Below are positions 54,760 to 64,000 of a DNA stretch of 64,000 nt, one piece after another. How positions within the stretch are numbered: the stretch's first letter is position 1; each line of letters starts with the position of its first letter. The stretch is from Maricaulis maris (GTDB lineage Bacteria; Pseudomonadota; Alphaproteobacteria; Caulobacterales; Maricaulaceae): contig NZ_RBIM01000001.1 of NCBI RefSeq assembly GCF_003634045.1, positions 186,001-250,000 of the forward strand, written 5' to 3'. A program made the position numbers and the translations under genes. A model generated the notes under the pieces. That model was not told the origin of the DNA. It was given only the letters and a program-made list of their open reading frames with translations, and made no database searches.

Positions 54760-54855
54760 GGAAGATCGGCGGTGGACGAGCGCCTCGCCAACCCGGTCAG
54801 GTCCGGAAGGAAGCAGCCGTAACGAGTTTTCGCTCGGGTCGCTGTCCGGTCTTCC
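54760..54855 (+). ncRNA. ffs: Signal recognition particle RNA (4.5S type)
   Basis: The conserved S-domain sequence GGTCAGGTCCGGAAGGAAGC, with its GGAA tetraloop and asymmetric A-rich loop, is at about 54795-54814. The ends pair: GGAAGATCGG at 54760-54769 with CCGGTCTTCC at 54846-54855 (one G-U). The length of about 96 nt fits the short bacterial form. Its position just upstream of dnaX is a common arrangement in alphaproteobacteria. The RNA works with Ffh to target membrane proteins. Confidence 0.95.
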
Positions 54856-54985
54856 ACTTCAAACCCCGCATCGCCCTTCGCGGATCGCGAATCTTGCTCT
54901 AGGCTCGATCCCGGCGACCGGTGGGGTCGTCGTGGGGGTTGCCGCGCCCGACCCGCACTCCACTCGCACCAGCCGACAGGACGTC

Positions 54986-56791
54986 ATGGACGACACGCCG
55001 CTCCCAGCCGAAGACACCGGAGCGACCGAAGCGTTGATGCCCGGGCTCGATCTGCCGGCCACCGGTCCGACGCCGGGCTATCAGGTGCTGGCGCGCAAAT
55101 ACCGACCGAACACATTCGAAGACCTGATCGGCCAGGACGCCATGGTGCGGACCCTGACCAATGCCTTCGCCGCCGGCCGCATCGCCCATGCCTACATGCT
55201 CACCGGGGTCCGCGGGGTCGGCAAGACGACGACAGCCCGCCTGATCGCGCGGGCCCTGAATTTCCAGACCGACGAGATCGATGCGCCGTCCATGGCCCTG
55301 GTAGAGACAGGCCGCCATTGTGATGCCATCGCCCGCTCGGCCCATGTTGATGTGATGGAGATGGATGCCGCCTCTCGCACCGGCGTCGGCGATATCCGCG
55401 AAATCCTGGAAGGCGTGCGCTACGCCCCGGTGTCGGCCCGCTACAAGGTCTACATCATCGATGAAGTCCACATGCTTTCGACCTCCGCCTTCAACGCCCT
55501 GTTGAAGACGCTGGAGGAGCCGCCCGAGCACGCCAAATTCATCTTCGCGACGACCGAAATCCGCAAAGTCCCGGTGACCGTATTGTCACGTTGCCAGCGG
55601 TTCGACCTCAAGCGGATCGACCGCGAGGTTCTGACCGATCATCTCGACCGTATCTGCGGCCTTGAAGGCGCGTCGGTCGAGCGGGACGGCCTGTCGCTGA
55701 TTTCGCGCGCGGCCGAAGGCTCGGTTCGCGATGCGTTGTCGCTGCTCGACCAGGCGATTGTCCAGGGCAGCGATGCCGACGGGCCGGTCAGTGCGCCGCA
55801 AGTCCGTGACATGCTGGGCCTGGCCGACCGGGCCCGCGTGCTCGATCTTCTCGAACAGACTTTGACCGGCAAGACCGCCGATGCCCTGGCCGAACTGGCC
55901 TCGCTGCATGATGCAGGCGGAGACCCGGTGGTGATCACGCGCGACCTGCTGGACTATGTCCACGCCACGGCGCGGGTGAAGGCCGCCGGTCCCAAGGCCG
56001 ATCTCGGCGAAGCTGCCGACACGGTGGCGCGTCTGGTGACGCTGGCGGAGAGCCAGTCGCTGGGGCAATTGACCCGGATGTGGAAAATCCTGCTGACCGG
56101 CCTCGATGATGTCCGGGCCGCGCCGGATGCCTTGGCGGCCGCCGAGATGACAGTCTTGCGCTTGGCGTCAGCCGCCAGCCTGCCACCGCCCGAGGAGGCC
56201 GCCCGCATCCTCGCCGGAATGCCGCGGACGAATGCGCCACCGGAGGCGCCGGGAAAGCCTGATCCGGCCGCTGCGCCGGCACCGACTGCCACCGCCGGGC
56301 ACGACGCCCCGGAAGCCGTCCATCGTGCTTTGCAGGAACCGGAACAGGCCAGCGCTGTCGAACAGGAAGAGGTGGCAATCTCCGGTCCCCAGACCTGGGA
56401 AGCGCTGATGGAGATGTTGCGCGACAAGCGCGATATCGGCCTGCAGTCGGACATGGAACGCTATGTCCGCCCGGCGGCCTTCAAGCCCGGCTCCTTCAGC
56501 TTCCAACCGCTTGAGGATGCGCCGCGCGATCTGGCCCAGCGCCTGTCGCGGCGGCTTCTGGAATGGACCGGCGAACGCTGGATGATCCTGGCTGATGCCG
56601 GCCTGACGGGCGGCGAGACCTGGGCCGAGCGGCGCGAGCGCGAGAAGGCCGAGCGGCTGGAAGAGGCGCGTCGTGACCCTGCGGTAACCGAGGCGCTGCG
56701 CCTGTTCCCGGGGGCCGAGATCATTGCCGTGCGCGATCCCGCGCCGGCGCAAACCCGTGACAAAGACGAAACGACGGAGAAACGCGCATGA
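54986..56791 (+). CDS. dnaX: DNA polymerase III subunit gamma/tau
   Basis: Clamp-loader ATPase of 601 aa. After a 30-residue leader, the ATPase core shows YQVLARKYRPNTFEDLIGQ, Walker A GVRGVGKTT, Walker B VYIIDEVHMLS and sensor ATTEIRKVPVTVLSRCQRF. The four-cysteine zinc module seen in Escherichia coli DnaX is reduced to one Cys (GRHCDAI), as in several related bacteria. The tail from about residue 400 is Pro/Ala-rich and then forms the tau C-terminal domain. The ATG at 54986 is preferred over a GTG at 54932. It overlaps ybaB by 4 nt. Confidence 0.96.
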   Translation: MDDTPLPAEDTGATEALMPGLDLPATGPTPGYQVLARKYRPNTFEDLIGQDAMVRTLTNAFAAGRIAHAYMLTGVRGVGKTTTARLIARALNFQTDEIDAPSMALVETGRHCDAIARSAHVDVMEMDAASRTGVGDIREILEGVRYAPVSARYKVYIIDEVHMLSTSAFNALLKTLEEPPEHAKFIFATTEIRKVPVTVLSRCQRFDLKRIDREVLTDHLDRICGLEGASVERDGLSLISRAAEGSVRDALSLLDQAIVQGSDADGPVSAPQVRDMLGLADRARVLDLLEQTLTGKTADALAELASLHDAGGDPVVITRDLLDYVHATARVKAAGPKADLGEAADTVARLVTLAESQSLGQLTRMWKILLTGLDDVRAAPDALAAAEMTVLRLASAASLPPPEEAARILAGMPRTNAPPEAPGKPDPAAAPAPTATAGHDAPEAVHRALQEPEQASAVEQEEVAISGPQTWEALMEMLRDKRDIGLQSDMERYVRPAAFKPGSFSFQPLEDAPRDLAQRLSRRLLEWTGERWMILADAGLTGGETWAERREREKAERLEEARRDPAVTEALRLFPGAEIIAVRDPAPAQTRDKDETTEKRA

Positions 56792-57111
56792 AGGACCTGA
56801 TGGGCCTGATGAAACAGGCACAGGCCATGCAGGAGAAGATGACCGAGGCCCAGGCCCGGCTCGACGAGACCGAAGTCACTGGCGAAGCCGGTGCCGGCAT
56901 GGTCCGTGTCACGCTGACGGCCAAGGGCGACATGGTATCGGTGAAGGTCGATCCGGGTGTGATCGACCCGTCCGAGCCGGAAATCCTCGAGGATCTCGTC
57001 AAGGCGGCGCATGCCGACGCCCGCCGCAAGGGCGAAGCCGCCCAGCAGGAGATCATGAAGGAAGCGGCCGGCGGCCTGCAATTGCCGCCCGGCATGCAGA
57101 TGCCCTTCTAG
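56788..57111 (+). CDS. YbaB/EbfC-family nucleoid-associated protein
   Basis: Small DNA-binding protein of 107 aa. It has the family's N-terminal helix (LMGLMKQAQAMQEKMTEAQ), the central GEAGAGMVRVTLTAKGDMVSVKVDPGV and a C-terminal helix. The dnaX-ybaB-recR order is widely conserved. Confidence 0.95.
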   Translation: MKDLMGLMKQAQAMQEKMTEAQARLDETEVTGEAGAGMVRVTLTAKGDMVSVKVDPGVIDPSEPEILEDLVKAAHADARRKGEAAQQEIMKEAAGGLQLPPGMQMPF

Positions 57112-57123
57112 GTCGCAGCCAGA

Positions 57124-57729
57124 ATGAAAACCGCTTCCGCCGGACCCGAGATTGAACGCCTAATCTCGCTGCTCGCCAAACTGCCCGGCCTGGGGCCGCG
57201 CTCGGCGCGGCGGGCCGCTCTGCATCTGCTGGGCAAGAAAGACGCGTTGATGCGGCCGCTCGCCGATGCGCTGGCCGATGCTGCCGACAAGATCCGCGCC
57301 TGTCAGGAATGCGGCAATCTCGATGTTGCCGATCCGTGCACGGTCTGCGCCGCACCGAACCGTCTGGATGCCGCGATCTGTGTGGTCGAGACCGTCGGCG
57401 ATTTGTGGGCCCTGGAGCGCGCCGGCGCCTTCAAGGGGCGCTATCATGTACTGGGTGGTGTCCTTTCGGCCCTGGACGGGGTGCGGCCGGAAGATCTCAA
57501 TATTGCCAAGCTGGTTGAGCGCGCCGCCCGCGATGAGGTCAGCGAAATTGTGCTGGCACTGAATGCCACTGTCGACGGTCAGACGACGGCGCACTATCTG
57601 GCCGACCGGATGGCCGATTGCGGTGTGTCGATCACCTCGCTCGCCCGGGGTGTGCCGGTTGGTGGTGAGCTTGACTATCTCGACGATGGAACGCTGGCCG
57701 CCGCCTTCCGCAGCCGGTCAAGCGTTTGA
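57124..57729 (+). CDS. recR: Recombination mediator RecR
   Basis: DNA repair protein of 201 aa acting with RecF and RecO to load RecA at gaps. The helix-hairpin-helix [18 protein letters not shown] is followed by the zinc site Cys60, Cys63, Cys72 and Cys75, and a TOPRIM domain ([35 protein letters not shown]). Length is standard. It lies 12 nt after ybaB. Confidence 0.97.
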   Translation: MKTASAGPEIERLISLLAKLPGLGPRSARRAALHLLGKKDALMRPLADALADAADKIRACQECGNLDVADPCTVCAAPNRLDAAICVVETVGDLWALERAGAFKGRYHVLGGVLSALDGVRPEDLNIAKLVERAARDEVSEIVLALNATVDGQTTAHYLADRMADCGVSITSLARGVPVGGELDYLDDGTLAAAFRSRSSV

Positions 57730-57789
57730 ATTCTCCTATCCAACGCCGAATTTCCGTCTATTCTCAGAACCGGCATCGGGGAGACAAGC

Positions 57790-58518
57790 GTGGATCAGGC
57801 TAACCCAGAGACGCGTGACGCGATGGATCCGGCTCGGATCACGCCGCGGACCTTCATCCTGTTTTTCTGCACTGGCCTGTTCATGGTGTCGCTGGTGCTC
57901 GCCGCGATCACCGCCGTCAAGATCCAGGCCTTTCATTTGGGACCGCTTACGGTGCTGGTACCGGCCGGTACACTGGCTTTCGGCCTGACCTATCTTGCCA
58001 CCGATGTGATCTCGGAAGTCTGGGGCCGCGGTTATGCCCTGTGTGTCGTGATTTCCGGCGTGCTGATGCGTTTTCTCATTCTCATCCTGCTGCTTTACGC
58101 CATGCACGCCGAGGCCGTCTTTCCCTTCATCACGACGGGCGGCAGCTGGACCGATGCGCAGCAGGCCGCGTTTGTGGACGTGCTATCTTCGGGCAACCGG
58201 ACCAATTTCGCTGGCATGGTCGCCTTCGGCATCAGCGCCCTGGCTGATGTGATGATCTTCCACCATCTCCGCGAGAAGGATGCCGGCAAGAACCGGCTTT
58301 GGCTGCGCAACAACATCTCGACCATGGTGTCGCAGACCTTCAACAGCGCGATCTTCATCTCGGTCGCCTTTGCGGGGGTGCAGACCTGGTCGGTGATCGG
58401 CAGCCTGATACTGGGTCAGGTGATCGTGAAACTGCTCGTCGCCGTGATCGACACGCCGCTGGTCTATTTGTTGCGCAATATTGCCCAAGGCCGGCGACTG
58501 ACCGACTTGACCGGCTAG
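57790..58518 (+). CDS. Queuosine precursor transporter (YhhQ/VUT family)
   Basis: Inner-membrane transporter of 242 aa for 7-cyano-7-deazaguanine-type queuosine precursors. Six membrane helices are visible. Family blocks include LAFGLTYLATDVISEVWGRGYA and the C-terminal LIVKLLVAVIDTPLVYL-like end. The GTG at 57790 has GGGGAG 6 nt upstream; an ATG at 57823 is possible but has a poorer site. No preQ1 riboswitch is apparent in the 60-nt gap. Confidence 0.87.
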   Translation: MDQANPETRDAMDPARITPRTFILFFCTGLFMVSLVLAAITAVKIQAFHLGPLTVLVPAGTLAFGLTYLATDVISEVWGRGYALCVVISGVLMRFLILILLLYAMHAEAVFPFITTGGSWTDAQQAAFVDVLSSGNRTNFAGMVAFGISALADVMIFHHLREKDAGKNRLWLRNNISTMVSQTFNSAIFISVAFAGVQTWSVIGSLILGQVIVKLLVAVIDTPLVYLLRNIAQGRRLTDLTG

Positions 58519-58522
58519 TGGC

Positions 58523-59653
58523 TCACGGAATGACCGGCACCAGCCGCAAGACGGCACCCTCGTCGGAGTCCGTGAGAATATAGAGATGTCCGTCCGGCCC
58601 GGATGCGACATCGCGGATGCGATCGCCGCGATCAACCAGCAGGTCCTCGCTCGAAATCACCCGGTCACCATCAACTTCCATCCGCACCAGCCGGGAACCC
58701 GCCAGGGCGCCGATGAACACATCGCCCTGCCAGCGCTCGAACCCTTCGCCCTCGTAGAACGCCATGCCCGACGGGGCGATGGACGGATCCCAGAACCAGA
58801 TCGGTTGCTCCAGACCATCGCCATGCGTCGCATCGGAGATCGGCGTGCCGTCATAGTCGATGCCCCAGGTGATGCGCGGCCAGCCGTAATTATTGCCAGC
58901 CTCGATGATGTTGATCTCGTCACCGCCACGGGCGCCGTGTTCATGGGTCCAGACCGAGCCGGTCTGCGGGTTGATGGCGATGCCTTGCACATTGCGGTGG
59001 CCATAGGTGTAAATCTCTGGCCCGGCGCCGCGCACGCTGACGAAGGGATTGTCGAACGGCACGGTCCCATCATCATTGAGCCGGACCACACTGCCGAGAT
59101 GATTGGCCAGGTTCTGCGCTTCATTGGGATGCAGCCCGCCTTCGCCGAGAGTGAGGAGAAGCGTGCCGTCGGCGATGAACTGGATGCGACCGCCGAAATG
59201 CAGGCCGCGCGCCTTGTCGAAATTGACCCGGAACAGCGTCTCGACAGTCTCCAGCGCCGTGGCGTCATCGCTCAACCGGCCGCGGGCGAGGGCCGTGTGG
59301 TTGGCGTTGATCCGGCCCTCCGAGAAGGCGAAATAGACGAGGCGATTACTGTCGAATTCCGGGTGCAGGGCGAGGCCCAGCAGGCCGCCTTGCCTGGAAA
59401 CGAGCATGTCAGGCAGACCCGTGATCGGCGCATCGCGCAACACGCCGTCATCGATCAGTCGCAGCCGGCCCTCGCGTTCGGACACCAGCATGTCGCCGTC
59501 CGGGAGAAAGGCGATCGACCAGGGGAATTCCAGCCCCTCGGCCACCGTCTCGACGCGGAAGTCCGCCTGCTCGGTCTCGTGGATCCCGGTTTGTGCCCAT
59601 CCCGCAGACATCGTCGCGGCGCAGAGGGCGGCAAGGCTTGCAATGATACGCAT
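58523..59653 (-). CDS. PQQ-dependent sugar dehydrogenase (Asd/YliI type)
   Basis: Exported six-bladed beta-propeller dehydrogenase of 376 aa. The signal peptide ends SAGWAQ. It has LEFPWSIAFLPDGDMLVSER, GGLLGLALHPEF, the active-site HRNVQGIA and EHGARGGDEIN. These fit the soluble aldose sugar dehydrogenase family. The ATG at 59653 has GGGAG 7 nt upstream. The gene is convergent with the YhhQ gene, 4 nt apart. Confidence 0.9.
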   Translation of the reverse strand: MRIIASLAALCAATMSAGWAQTGIHETEQADFRVETVAEGLEFPWSIAFLPDGDMLVSEREGRLRLIDDGVLRDAPITGLPDMLVSRQGGLLGLALHPEFDSNRLVYFAFSEGRINANHTALARGRLSDDATALETVETLFRVNFDKARGLHFGGRIQFIADGTLLLTLGEGGLHPNEAQNLANHLGSVVRLNDDGTVPFDNPFVSVRGAGPEIYTYGHRNVQGIAINPQTGSVWTHEHGARGGDEINIIEAGNNYGWPRITWGIDYDGTPISDATHGDGLEQPIWFWDPSIAPSGMAFYEGEGFERWQGDVFIGALAGSRLVRMEVDGDRVISSEDLLVDRGDRIRDVASGPDGHLYILTDSDEGAVLRLVPVIP

Positions 59654-59753
59654 TCATCAACTCCCGACACGGCATCGCCGCACCAAGACTAGCGCAAGCT
59701 TGCCGCCGGGGCAGCGGTGTTTGCATCACGATCCGGGGTTTTCCGGAGCAGCG

Positions 59754-60872
59754 TTAAAGCGCGATTGAACCCGCGAAGCTGGCCAGGCGTGATCCCAGAC
59801 GCGGCTGGAAGGCACTGACCTGCGACCAGCGGCGGCGCAGTCGGCCCGGCAATTCCCCGACCTTGCCCGGCATGCGGGCCACGGCCAGCTCGGCCAATTC
59901 CCAGGTACGGATGCCGACGGCGGCAATGCCGGGTGCGAGAACGCGGCCATCGGCCAGCGGTACTGAATGGCTGGCATAATATTTCTTGTAGTGATCGCCG
60001 CCGCGACCCAGGTCGATCCGGGTCAGGCCACGGGCCGGGGCTTGTTCGAACAGGCCGTGCAACAGGAGCAGGCCGGGCGAGTAGCGGGACAATTCCGGGT
60101 CATAGGCCGGGAACCAGGAATGGTAGATATCGCCACCGACCAGGCCGAACTCGACGGCTGCCAGTCGATCACCGAACCACAATGCCGCGGTCAGGCCTGA
60201 AAACTCCGCGCCTTCGCGCTGGCGCAACTCGTCCAGCACTGATTGCACCCAGTCGATCCCGAACACGTTGAGCTTGCCAGTGTCGCGGTACTGGGCTTGT
60301 TTCCACTCGCTCAGCGCCGCAAAGGCGCGACCGTCCGGATCGCCGAGCGTGACACGGACCTCGCCGAAATCACGGGTGGCGGCGCGCAGGCGGCGGGCGG
60401 TTTTCTTGAAGTGATCCTTGTGCGCCGAGCGGCGCTCTTCCAGGAAGGCGGCACCGTCTGCGCCGATATCGGCGACATGGCTGCCACAGCGCTGGCGCCG
60501 GGTTTCGCCGGTCGCGCGCAGGGGGCCGTGCCAATTGTCGAAGACCAATGCCGAGCCGCCCGCCGCCCTGGCCAGGCGTTCCGGTGCGATGCGTGACGGG
60601 TCTTTGGCGATGACACCCTGATAGTCGCTCATCGGAGCACCGATCGGTCGGACAATGCCGCCATGTGCGGTGTGATGCGGGAAATAGCCAACGGTTTCGC
60701 CGCCATCCTCAATGATGGCAACACGGGAGTCCGGGCGGGCGCGGGCGACAGTTTGTGCAAATTCGAAACGCAGATAGGGGCTGATGAGCTTGCCATCCGG
60801 GCACGCCCAACGGTTCCACTGGTCGGCCTGGCCTGCGGAAATGTCCTCGATTGACACGATTTGTGTGCGCAC
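59754..60872 (-). CDS. GNAT/FemAB-like acyltransferase (CelD/BioF2 type)
   Basis: Acyltransferase-like protein of 372 aa. The central part carries the BioF2-like GNAT block (KKTARRLRAATRDFGEVRV, then a GDRLAAVEFGLVGGDIYHSW strand region and SRYSPGLLLLHGLFEQA). This type is found near polysaccharide and cellulose genes as CelD/BcsL-like proteins. The GTG at 60872 is chosen because GGGAGGG lies 5 nt upstream; the TTG at 60905 is unlikely. The substrate is unknown. Confidence 0.8.
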   Translation of the reverse strand: MRTQIVSIEDISAGQADQWNRWACPDGKLISPYLRFEFAQTVARARPDSRVAIIEDGGETVGYFPHHTAHGGIVRPIGAPMSDYQGVIAKDPSRIAPERLARAAGGSALVFDNWHGPLRATGETRRQRCGSHVADIGADGAAFLEERRSAHKDHFKKTARRLRAATRDFGEVRVTLGDPDGRAFAALSEWKQAQYRDTGKLNVFGIDWVQSVLDELRQREGAEFSGLTAALWFGDRLAAVEFGLVGGDIYHSWFPAYDPELSRYSPGLLLLHGLFEQAPARGLTRIDLGRGGDHYKKYYASHSVPLADGRVLAPGIAAVGIRTWELAELAVARMPGKVGELPGRLRRRWSQVSAFQPRLGSRLASFAGSIAL

Positions 60873-61059
60873 CTTGTCCCTCCCAAGACGTTCACCCTTG
60901 TCCAAGCAAGGGACGGGCCGGTTTGCGAGGTCGCCGCTTCAAGTGGCAGGTGACAGGTTTTGTCGGGTCTGCGTGGCAGGGTGAGATGAGCAAGGCGGGC
61001 GGCTGGCCGCTCCGGGCCGACTCATCCAGAATGGCCGCCAATCAGAAGGTGCTGAAACC

Positions 61060-62523
61060 GTGACCCTCAACGAGATATCCACCGATACTTGGCTGGTTCT
61101 GGCCGGGATCGCCCTTCTCCTCATCGTGCTGGCCGGGTTGATCCTGTCGCGCAAGCCGGACACCGCCGGGATCGACACCGGCGAGGCCGACCGGCTGCGG
61201 GCCGAGCGCGATGACTGGCGCCAGCGCCAGGAGACCACCGCGAGTGATCTCGCCAAGGCGCGTGAGGCACTGGCGCGGCTCGACGGTGTCAGCGAGGAGC
61301 GTGACCGGCTGCGGATACAGCTGGAAACGGTCACGACCGAGCGCAATGCGCTCAATGCCCGCCATGAAGCGCTTAAGACCGAGCATGAGGCGACCCAGCG
61401 CCATCATGGTGAGAAGCTGGCCGAGCTTGAGAAGGCCCGCGAGCGGCTGTCCGAGCAGTTCAAGCTGACCGCCGGCGAGATCCTGAAAGCCTCGGGCGAG
61501 GAGTTGAACAAGCAGAGCACCGACAATCTCCAGACCCTGCTCAAGCCCTTGCGGGAACAATTGAGCGAATTTCGCACCAAGGTCGAAACTGACGCCAAGG
61601 AACGCCATGGCCATGCCGGCGAGATCAAGCAATTGATGGAGACCGTGCGCAAGGACGCTTCGCGCATGTCTGAGGACGCCCAGAAGCTCGCCAATGCGCT
61701 GCGATCCTCGTCCAAGGTTCAGGGTGATTGGGGCGAGATGATCCTGGCCAGCATTCTCGAGCGAGCCGGGCTGCTGGAAAACGAGCACTTCCACACCCAG
61801 TCCACCGAACGCAATGCCGACGGCGCACTGCTTCGTCCCGATGTGATCGTCGACATGCCGGGCAGTCATCGCCTGGTGATTGACTCCAAAGTGTCGCTGA
61901 CGGCCTTCGAACGCTGTGTGAATGCCGAGGATGACGAGGCCCGGGCGGCGGCGTTGAAACAGCACATCGCCTCGGTGCGGGCCCATATCAAGGCGCTGGG
62001 CGAGAAGGACTATGCCAAGCTCTATGAAGGCGTGAATTTCACACTGATGTTCATTCCGCTCGAAGGCGCGGCCTCGCTGGCGCTGCAGAATGACCCCGAA
62101 TTGTCGAGCTTTGCCTGGGAGCGCAATGTCATGATCGCGACGCCGACGACGCTGATGATGGCCATGCGCACGGTCGGCAATCTGTGGACGATTGACCGCC
62201 AGAACCGCCACGCCATCGATATCGCCGATCGCGCCGGCGCGCTTTACGACAAGTTCGAGGGTTTCGTCGGAGACCTGGAAACCGTCGGCAAGCGCATCGA
62301 CGGCGCCAAGGATGCCTGGGCGGCGGCCAAGGGCAAGCTGGTCGAGGGACGCGGCAATCTCGTGCGCCAAACCGAAATGCTCAAAACGCTCGGTGCCAAT
62401 GCCCGCAAGTCCCTTCCGGCCGAGTATCTGGACGCGGCCGGCGCGTATGAGGGTGCCCCAAGCGCCGAGGCCGATCCAGCCTCCAAGCCTGCCCTGACAG
62501 CTCCGGAAGCGGTCGATTCTTGA
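61060..62523 (+). CDS. rmuC: DNA recombination protein RmuC
   Basis: Membrane-anchored nuclease-like protein of 487 aa. One N-terminal helix ([20 protein letters not shown]) is followed by a long coiled coil (about residues 45-150) and the RmuC core: [41 protein letters not shown] and the [19 protein letters not shown] helix. It limits inversions between short repeats in Escherichia coli. The start is a GTG at 61060. It lies 31 nt before def. Confidence 0.95.
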   Translation: MTLNEISTDTWLVLAGIALLLIVLAGLILSRKPDTAGIDTGEADRLRAERDDWRQRQETTASDLAKAREALARLDGVSEERDRLRIQLETVTTERNALNARHEALKTEHEATQRHHGEKLAELEKARERLSEQFKLTAGEILKASGEELNKQSTDNLQTLLKPLREQLSEFRTKVETDAKERHGHAGEIKQLMETVRKDASRMSEDAQKLANALRSSSKVQGDWGEMILASILERAGLLENEHFHTQSTERNADGALLRPDVIVDMPGSHRLVIDSKVSLTAFERCVNAEDDEARAAALKQHIASVRAHIKALGEKDYAKLYEGVNFTLMFIPLEGAASLALQNDPELSSFAWERNVMIATPTTLMMAMRTVGNLWTIDRQNRHAIDIADRAGALYDKFEGFVGDLETVGKRIDGAKDAWAAAKGKLVEGRGNLVRQTEMLKTLGANARKSLPAEYLDAAGAYEGAPSAEADPASKPALTAPEAVDS

Positions 62524-62554
62524 TCCTTTAAGCCGGGGCGACTATCTAGGGGCC

Positions 62555-63079
62555 ATGGCTGTTCTTGAAATCCGCACCGTTCCCGATCCTGTCCTCAAAG
62601 AGGTGTCGCAACCTGTTGATCAGGTTGATGATGACCTCCGCCAGCTGATGGATGACATGTTGCAGACCATGTATGCCGCTGATGGCATCGGTCTGGCGGC
62701 GATCCAGGTTGGCGTTGCCAAGCGGGTCATCGTCATGGATCTGGCCGGTCCGGACGAGGAAGCGCAGCCGCGTTATTTCGTCAATCCGGTCTTGTCCGAC
62801 CCGTCTGACACGCTGAAACCCTATGAAGAGGGCTGCCTGTCCGTGCCGACCGTCTATGACGAGGTCGAGCGCCCGGACCGGATCCGCATCCGCTATCTCG
62901 ATTATGATGGTAATCCGCAGGACGAAATTGCCGAAGGCATGTTCGCCGTCTGTATCCAGCACGAGATGGACCATCTCGAAGGCGTGCTCTTCATCGACTA
63001 TTTGTCCCGACTGAAACGCCAGCGCGCGGTCCAGAAGGTGAAGAAGGTCGAGAAGTCGAAGGACCGCGACGCGGCTTAA
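62555..63079 (+). CDS. def: Peptide deformylase
   Basis: Metalloenzyme of 174 aa that removes the N-formyl group from nascent proteins. All three motifs are intact: GIGLAAIQ (to Gln51), EEGCLSVP with Cys94, and QHEMDH with His136, Glu137 and His140. The C-terminus is rich in lysine and arginine. It is followed by a strong terminator. Confidence 0.97.
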   Translation: MAVLEIRTVPDPVLKEVSQPVDQVDDDLRQLMDDMLQTMYAADGIGLAAIQVGVAKRVIVMDLAGPDEEAQPRYFVNPVLSDPSDTLKPYEEGCLSVPTVYDEVERPDRIRIRYLDYDGNPQDEIAEGMFAVCIQHEMDHLEGVLFIDYLSRLKRQRAVQKVKKVEKSKDRDAA

Positions 63080-63098
63080 GCCGTCGGTATTGTGTAAC

Positions 63099-63133
63099 AA
63101 AAAGGGCGCCTGGATCTCTCCGGGCGCCCTTTT
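63099..63133. terminator. Intrinsic terminator between def and pirin gene
   Basis: A long stem (63100-63110 with 63123-63133, plus inner GG/CC pairs) with a short ATCTCT loop, A-run before and T-run after. It fits a bidirectional terminator for the convergent genes. Confidence 0.93.
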
Positions 63134-63153
63134 CGTACCAGGTCTCGTCGTTG

Positions 63154-64000
63154 TCAGAACTTCCCGGCCTGGAAGTCACGCACGGCCTGGTGCAGTTCGG
63201 CTTCGGTATTCATCACGAAGGGGCCATAGCGGGCGACCGGCTCGTTGATCGGCTTGCCGGCGACCAGCAGCAGGCTGGCGCCTTCGGGTCCGGCCTTGAG
63301 TTCGATCCGGTCACCATCTTCCAGCACGCCGAGATCGGGATCATCGACACGGCCTTCGCCGGACGAGACCGAACCCTTGTAGACCGCGATGAAGGCGGTG
63401 TGGCCGGGATCGATCGACTCATCCAGCGTGGCGCCGGGTTCGAGCACGATGTCGAGCAGGGTCGGCTGGATGGCGACTGACCTGGCGGGGCCCGTGACGC
63501 CGGTCGAGCTGGTGCCGGCGAGGACACGCAGGCTCGCCCCGTCGCGGGTTTCGACCGGGATTTCCGACTTGTCGAACTCCTGATAGCCGGGATCGGTCAT
63601 CTTCAGCTTGCCGGGCAGGTTGACCCAGAGCTGGAAGCCCCACAGCCGGCCATCGTCCTGTATGGGTTGTTCCGAATGCACGATGCCGCGACCGGCCGTC
63701 ATCCATTGGACGCCGCCGCCCTCAATCACGCCGGCATGCCCCTTGTTGTCGCCATGGCGCATCTTGCCATCGAGCATGATGGTCACGGTTTCAAATCCGC
63801 GATGCGGGTGATTGGGAAAGCCGGCCATGTAGTCGGCGCTGTCGTCCGAGCGGATCTGGTCGAGCATGAGAAAGGGGTCGAGGTCCATCAGGCCGCGATG
63901 ACCGAGCATGCGGGTCAATTTGACGCCGGCGCCGTCGGATGTCGGCAGGCCGCGTGACACCTTGGTGATCCGGCGGGTCCGGGTGAGCGTAGCAGTGGCA
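63154..64000 (-). CDS. Pirin family protein (5' partial)
   Basis: Cupin-fold iron protein. The frame is open through the right edge, and residues before the GTG at 63960 (RRITKV, then SRGLPTSDGAGVKLTRML) match the usual pirin N-terminus, so the true start lies beyond base 64000. Metal-binding His residues are in FPNHPHRGFETVT and the HSE motif in GRGIVHSEQP. The C-terminal cupin half is present and ends with AVRDFQAGKF. Pirins act as quercetinases or redox-responsive regulators; the role here is not known. Confidence 0.92.
   Translation of the reverse strand, partial: ATATLTRTRRITKVSRGLPTSDGAGVKLTRMLGHRGLMDLDPFLMLDQIRSDDSADYMAGFPNHPHRGFETVTIMLDGKMRHGDNKGHAGVIEGGGVQWMTAGRGIVHSEQPIQDDGRLWGFQLWVNLPGKLKMTDPGYQEFDKSEIPVETRDGASLRVLAGTSSTGVTGPARSVAIQPTLLDIVLEPGATLDESIDPGHTAFIAVYKGSVSSGEGRVDDPDLGVLEDGDRIELKAGPEGASLLLVAGKPINEPVARYGPFVMNTEAELHQAVRDFQAGKF

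Noticed and set aside
57730-57789. preQ1 riboswitch before the queuosine-precursor transporter
   Set aside because: The 60-nt gap shows no convincing pseudoknot pattern or A-rich tail.
1-64000. Mobile elements, CRISPR arrays, tRNA or rRNA genes
   Set aside because: No transposase or integrase, no regularly spaced repeats and no recognisable tRNA/rRNA sequence were found by reading; a dedicated tRNA scan was not possible.

Overview
The window reads as a chromosomal segment of a high-GC dimorphic alphaproteobacterium. A Maricaulis/Caulobacter-type relative (Hyphomonadales/Caulobacterales) is the best guess, from three signs: a complete Caulobacter-style flp/cpa tight-adherence pilus locus, a short SRP RNA placed just before dnaX-ybaB-recR, and TonB receptors of the type common in that group. 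This is inference from gene content, not from a phylogenetic marker search. No insertion sequence, integrase, CRISPR array, tRNA or rRNA was seen, and no broken gene or frameshift was found. Genes are densely packed with many 1-4 nt start/stop overlaps.

Layout. (1) 1-9509: a FecR-type anti-sigma regulator (cut by the window edge), a TonB-dependent receptor with an STN signalling domain, a second related receptor without STN, and an exported S9 serine peptidase; this looks like a substrate-sensing peptide uptake and cleavage cassette. (2) 9525-14478: a TetR regulator with a clear palindromic operator, divergent from a coupled trio DUF3604 (PHP-like), a short SurA/parvulin-like protein and a HupE/UreJ membrane protein. 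(3) 14475-15563: a double thioredoxin-fold DsbA/HCCA-isomerase-like protein. (4) 15811-23773: an aromatic acyl-CoA catabolic operon (fused flavin monooxygenase/old-yellow-enzyme, SDR, MarR, enoyl-CoA hydratase, acyl-CoA dehydrogenase, thioesterase, RidA, aryl-CoA ligase). Its composition fits aerobic 2-aminobenzoyl-CoA (anthranilate) degradation. (5) 23887-26121: a large secreted HExxH metallopeptidase-like protein with PPC-type repeats.

(6) 26356-28712: divergent galU and glmM for envelope precursors. (7) 29079-33489: a membrane-anchored AraC regulator, an OmpV/MipA outer-membrane protein preceded by repeated GTCCGG boxes, two membrane proteins and a tyrosine phosphatase. (8) 33504-35593: pabB-pabC for 4-aminobenzoate/folate. 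(9) 35590-48296: the Tad/Flp pilus locus. Two TadE-like pseudopilins and a short CpaC-N-domain protein run leftward; flp pilin, cpaA, cpaB-F, tadB, tadC and two unknown genes run rightward; tadD closes the locus on the minus strand. CtrA-like TTAA-N7-TTAA near-matches precede flp and cpaB.

(10) 48423-54310: leucyl aminopeptidase, MarR overlapping an NlpC/P60 hydrolase, a membrane-anchored cytochrome c, two paralogous small outer-membrane barrels and nudC. (11) 54491-63079: a small unknown gene behind a Fur-like box, the SRP RNA, dnaX-ybaB-recR, a queuosine-precursor transporter, a sugar dehydrogenase, a GNAT/FemAB-like transferase, rmuC and def. (12) 63154-64000: a pirin gene running off the right edge.
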